Shown here piece by piece: positions 61,308-64,000 of a stretch of 64,000 nucleotides of DNA. The stretch spans positions 8,233,192-8,297,191 of the forward strand of contig JAKJHU010000023.1 of the NCBI GenBank assembly GCA_022316685.1. Direction: 5' to 3'. Within the stretch, counting starts at the first letter, position 1. Each line of letters begins with the position of its first letter. The translations under genes were made by a program, and so were the position numbers. The notes beneath the pieces were generated by a model that was given only the letters and a program-made list of their open reading frames with translations, had not been told where the DNA came from and searched no databases. This stretch comes from Progne subis subis (lineage: Eukaryota > Chordata > Aves > Passeriformes > Hirundinidae).

Positions 61308-63293
61308 GTAGATAAACCAGAGGCATTTTCCCCTAGGGGATATAATTTCTTTTAAAAACTCAGCCTTCTCAGGGGCTTATTGCAGAGTGCTCCCTGCCCA
61401 GGGAGACAAATACCACATCCTCTTCAAAGTTGCGTGAAGATAATTGCAGCTTTCAATCAGGGAATTAAGAATCAGCCCATCATAGATGTTTAAGCTGCTT
61501 CCATCTTTTTTGAGAAACATCTGTTTCTCAAGCAGATTACCACAGCTGATAGAAATGCTCTTTTATTTTAATAATCTAGAATAGAAAAGGGAACATGAGC
61601 TGCTGGGGAAGGGATGATGGTTGCTCTTCCCCTCATCTGCACGAAGCACAGAAATGCCTGGAAGTGCTGGGCGTGAAAAGCCAACCAGCCTTTCTCAGAG
61701 GAGCATGATCTGCTCTGCAGGGATGCAGCTGCAGCACAAACTAACGTGGCAGCCAGCAGTGGCCCAAGCCACTGGAATTAGAAAGACTTTCAAATGGAGA
61801 ATTATTTAAATCCATTACAATTGCCCATTTTCTGTCTCTGTCATATCAAACATTTCCCACTTTTGAATTGCCCTTTAATAGCTGCAGAGAGCATCAGGTT
61901 GGTGCTGCAGGCTGGTGGAGGGAGAAGGAGGCAGGAGCTCCCTGGAGAAGCAGAAGACTTTCACCAGCAGCTGGTTAACCTGAGCAGCACCTCCTTGGGC
62001 CCCACAGTCTGGGGTCACTGATGTTTCCGTTGGCAATACAACCATGAATGTAGAACCTTCTGTGTTGCCTTTCCAATTGTCGGGCCAGGAAAGTGACCAG
62101 GCTGATTTGTTTTCCTGTTTTGTGGCTGGGAGGGTTGGCCTGTCTAACAGAGCTCATGCCATCGTGACAGTTTGCTTTGTGCCCCCCAGGCTGTGAGCGT
62201 GGAGCTGTGTGCAAGGAGGGGCTGGATGAGAAATGACAGGTTTTGGTATTTTTGCAGCTGGTTCCAAGCAAACCCATGGAAACCAGAGCCCACATCCAGG
62301 TGCTCCAGTCAGGGCGACGATGGGGAGAAGTGGCAGGATCACCTCCCAGCCCTGTGCTCTGGGATAGCTTCAAGGTCTTCAGAGCATCCCTGGATGGAGG
62401 AAAGATGCCAGTTGCCTATTCAAGATTTGTGAAACCCATTCTCCAGATATCTCAAATCCAAACCAAACCAGTACCTTGCTTGAAAGCTGAGAGCACAAAG
62501 AAAGCCATGTCCACTGCTTCCCACCTTCTGATATGGGATTTCAAAATCACTTCTGATAAGAGAGTTTAGATTAGGATACAAAAGTCCATATAAACAGCTT
62601 TCTGCTGGTGTTGCATTGTACTCCCTACCCTAGGAATATTTTCTTCAGTAACAAAATCAGCTTTTTTACTTATGAAGAGAATAAAGGGTATTTCTTGATC
62701 TCTGGACAGAAAAATGCAGGGGTTTCACACACTGGATATACAGCAGTGGTGTAGTACCCAGCCTGCCCCGAAAAGAGAGAGGTGGAGAACTGTATAAACA
62801 TTCCTGGTTCCTCATTCCTCTGCCAGAAATGATAAAATGGAAGAAGATTGGAATTTATCTTTTATACACCTTTTCTATAAACCTTTCCTCAGGGTTTCCC
62901 TTACTTTAATATTTTTGAACATTCTCAAATTAATGTGCTCAGAAAGTGGGGGAATTTGACACTGAGTTTATTTTCCAGTTATTTCCCCTCTTTTTGGTTT
63001 TTCACAGCTTTTAAAATGTGTAATACATTGAAAAGGTACACAGCCTTGTAGAAAGGTGGCTGAGAAAGGAAGAGGCAACAGGACATTCCCTCTTATGCAC
63101 AAGCTGTCACTAGGTGAAACAACTTTCCACTCCTTGCAGAGGAGACAAGAGAGCATTATCTCTTGATTTTTCTCCACAGCCCTACTTGGGGAAGATCTTT
63201 TCCATGGCCTGTCATTGGGGTTCAGGCACCCAGCCAAGCAGATGTGCTCACGTGGCTCCAGGCAGCACCTTCTGATGTATGGTAACACACTGC

Positions 63294-63299
63294 TGCCTG
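63294..63299. repeat. Target-site duplication, left copy (TGCCTG)
   Basis: TGCCTG directly precedes the LTR at 63300 and is repeated exactly at 63690-63695. Confidence 0.85.
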
Positions 63300-63689
63300 C
63301 GTCACCGAGACACACAAAGCAGTCACACGCAGACAAGAGATTTTTGCAAAGCAGAGGTCCTTCTGATCCCAGCTCACTGCTGAGAGAGCGGAGAGAGGAG
63401 GAAGAGAGCCCCTTTGTTTATTCTTTACATTTCTGGGTCTAGCAGAAGATTGGCTTTTTGGGGTTTCTACCCCTCAGCCTCAGTGGCCAGACCTAACTTG
63501 TCAGTTACAGTTGTTTTCAGGTTAGAAATATACAAACAAAGGACAGAGAATGAAAAACAAAGGGTTTGTTTATGTTACATCTGTGGGAAAGGTAGAAAAC
63601 TGCTCTAATATTGTACAGTAACTAAAAGATATGACTCCATTATGAAATTCAAAAAGGTAAATAAAAAACTCAGAAAAACCAGGGTAACA
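63300..63689 (-). mobile_element. Solo LTR, ERVK-type, second copy of the family at 40037
   Basis: Aligns along its full length with 40037-40423 in the same orientation. Shared blocks include AGCAGTCACACGCAGA, TCAGTGGCCAGACC, CAGTTACAGTTGTTTTCAGG and TCAGAAAAACCAGGGTAACA. It is 390 bp. AATAAA lies on minus at 63422-63417. Perfect 6-bp duplications TGCCTG flank it. On minus the start is canonical TG, but the last two bases are CG where copy 1 has CA. Most visible differences from copy 1 are in the region left of the AATAAA signal (R-U5 on minus). Its duplications differ from those of copy 1, so the two are independent insertions and not the two ends of one provirus. Confidence 0.9.
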
Positions 63690-64000
63690 TGCCTGCTTGT
63701 CCCCAGCTTGGGTTTGTGAAGCCAGGGCTGAATTGATGCTGAGAGACGAGTGGCTCCTGGCTGCTCACTGTCCTTACTGTCTTGAAACTGCAGCAAGGCC
63801 TGCCTGATGTCTGGATCCCACTCAAACCAAGTTCTCATGAGGCCATGGGATAGTAACTCTGTCTGGCCCAGACCTCCAGAAGTGTCTGCCTCAAAGTCAC
63901 ACTGGCTCTGGGATCACACCAGGCTGCTCAGGACTTGATTTTCAAAACCTTCACGGATGGAACCAGCACAAGCTTGTGGGGCAACCTGCCCCACTGTCTG
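63690..64000. other. Non-genic sequence to window end
   Basis: Starts with the right target duplication TGCCTG (63690-63695). No gene or repeat recognised in the remainder. Confidence 0.5.

Larger units (their letters stand above)
53521..63299. other. Intron or intergenic DNA with candidate regulatory stretches
   Basis: No recognisable coding exon. A short candidate exon (57810-57850, plus) has a good acceptor and donor. Stretches at 55060-55290 and 56640-57260 look like conserved noncoding elements. Homopolymer T runs occur at about 61018-61031 and 61270-61303. Confidence 0.45.

Noticed and set aside
40037..63689. The two ERVK-type LTRs as the two ends of one 23-kb provirus
   Set aside because: Each has its own perfect and different 6-bp target duplication, and no retroviral genes lie between them.
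1..64000. tRNA, rRNA, snRNA or microRNA genes
   Set aside because: I looked for cloverleaf-like or long-hairpin sequence and found none I could support by eye. A covariance-model scan would be decisive.

Overview
This window looks like nuclear DNA from a bird. The case rests on its interspersed repeats. They include several CR1 (chicken repeat 1) LINE fragments with the avian-type 3' end, a solo LTR of a family that is very common in bird genomes, and two solo LTRs with the 6-bp target duplications typical of ERVK elements. There is no operon structure and no compact gene order. Two 50-nt A tracts and a 100-N gap fit a vertebrate draft assembly. I cannot name the species.

I recognise no protein-coding gene. 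No open frame resembles a known protein except decayed CR1 reverse-transcriptase pieces. The only sequence that looks like a gene start is a CpG island at about 20.69-21.96 kb, with GC boxes on both strands and G-quadruplex-prone (GGA)14, C21 and C26 tracts. It probably holds a promoter and 5' exon whose coding exons lie outside the window or are too short for me to find. The rest is best read as intron or intergenic DNA.

Layout: 0-1 kb ends in a probable solo LTR (681-1024). At 1.39-2.91 kb is a 16-bp-unit minisatellite, followed by the N gap at 3305-3404. From 3.4 to 20.7 kb the sequence is mostly unannotatable, with an old CR1 piece at 13.83 kb and a younger, internally deleted CR1 at 16.89-17.54 kb. 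The CpG island follows, flanked by AT-rich low-repeat sequence that may be conserved noncoding DNA. At 22.97-23.34 kb there is an ancient CR1. From 23.3 to 40.0 kb I see only simple repeats and weak candidate exons. A solo ERVK-type LTR (40037-40423, minus) comes next, then a CR1 3' end (41.78 kb, minus), a longer CR1 (47.10-47.98 kb, minus), and an ERVL-like solo LTR (48317-48900, plus) close to it. An ancient CR1 lies at 52.7-53.5 kb. Two stretches at 55.06-55.29 and 56.64-57.26 kb look like regulatory elements. A second LTR of the same ERVK-type family (63300-63689, minus) closes the window.

Nothing here forms a multi-gene system. The best-supported results are the LTR insertions with target-site duplications, the strand-asymmetric minisatellite, and the orphan CpG-island promoter. 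All family names come from recalled consensus features; no database was searched.
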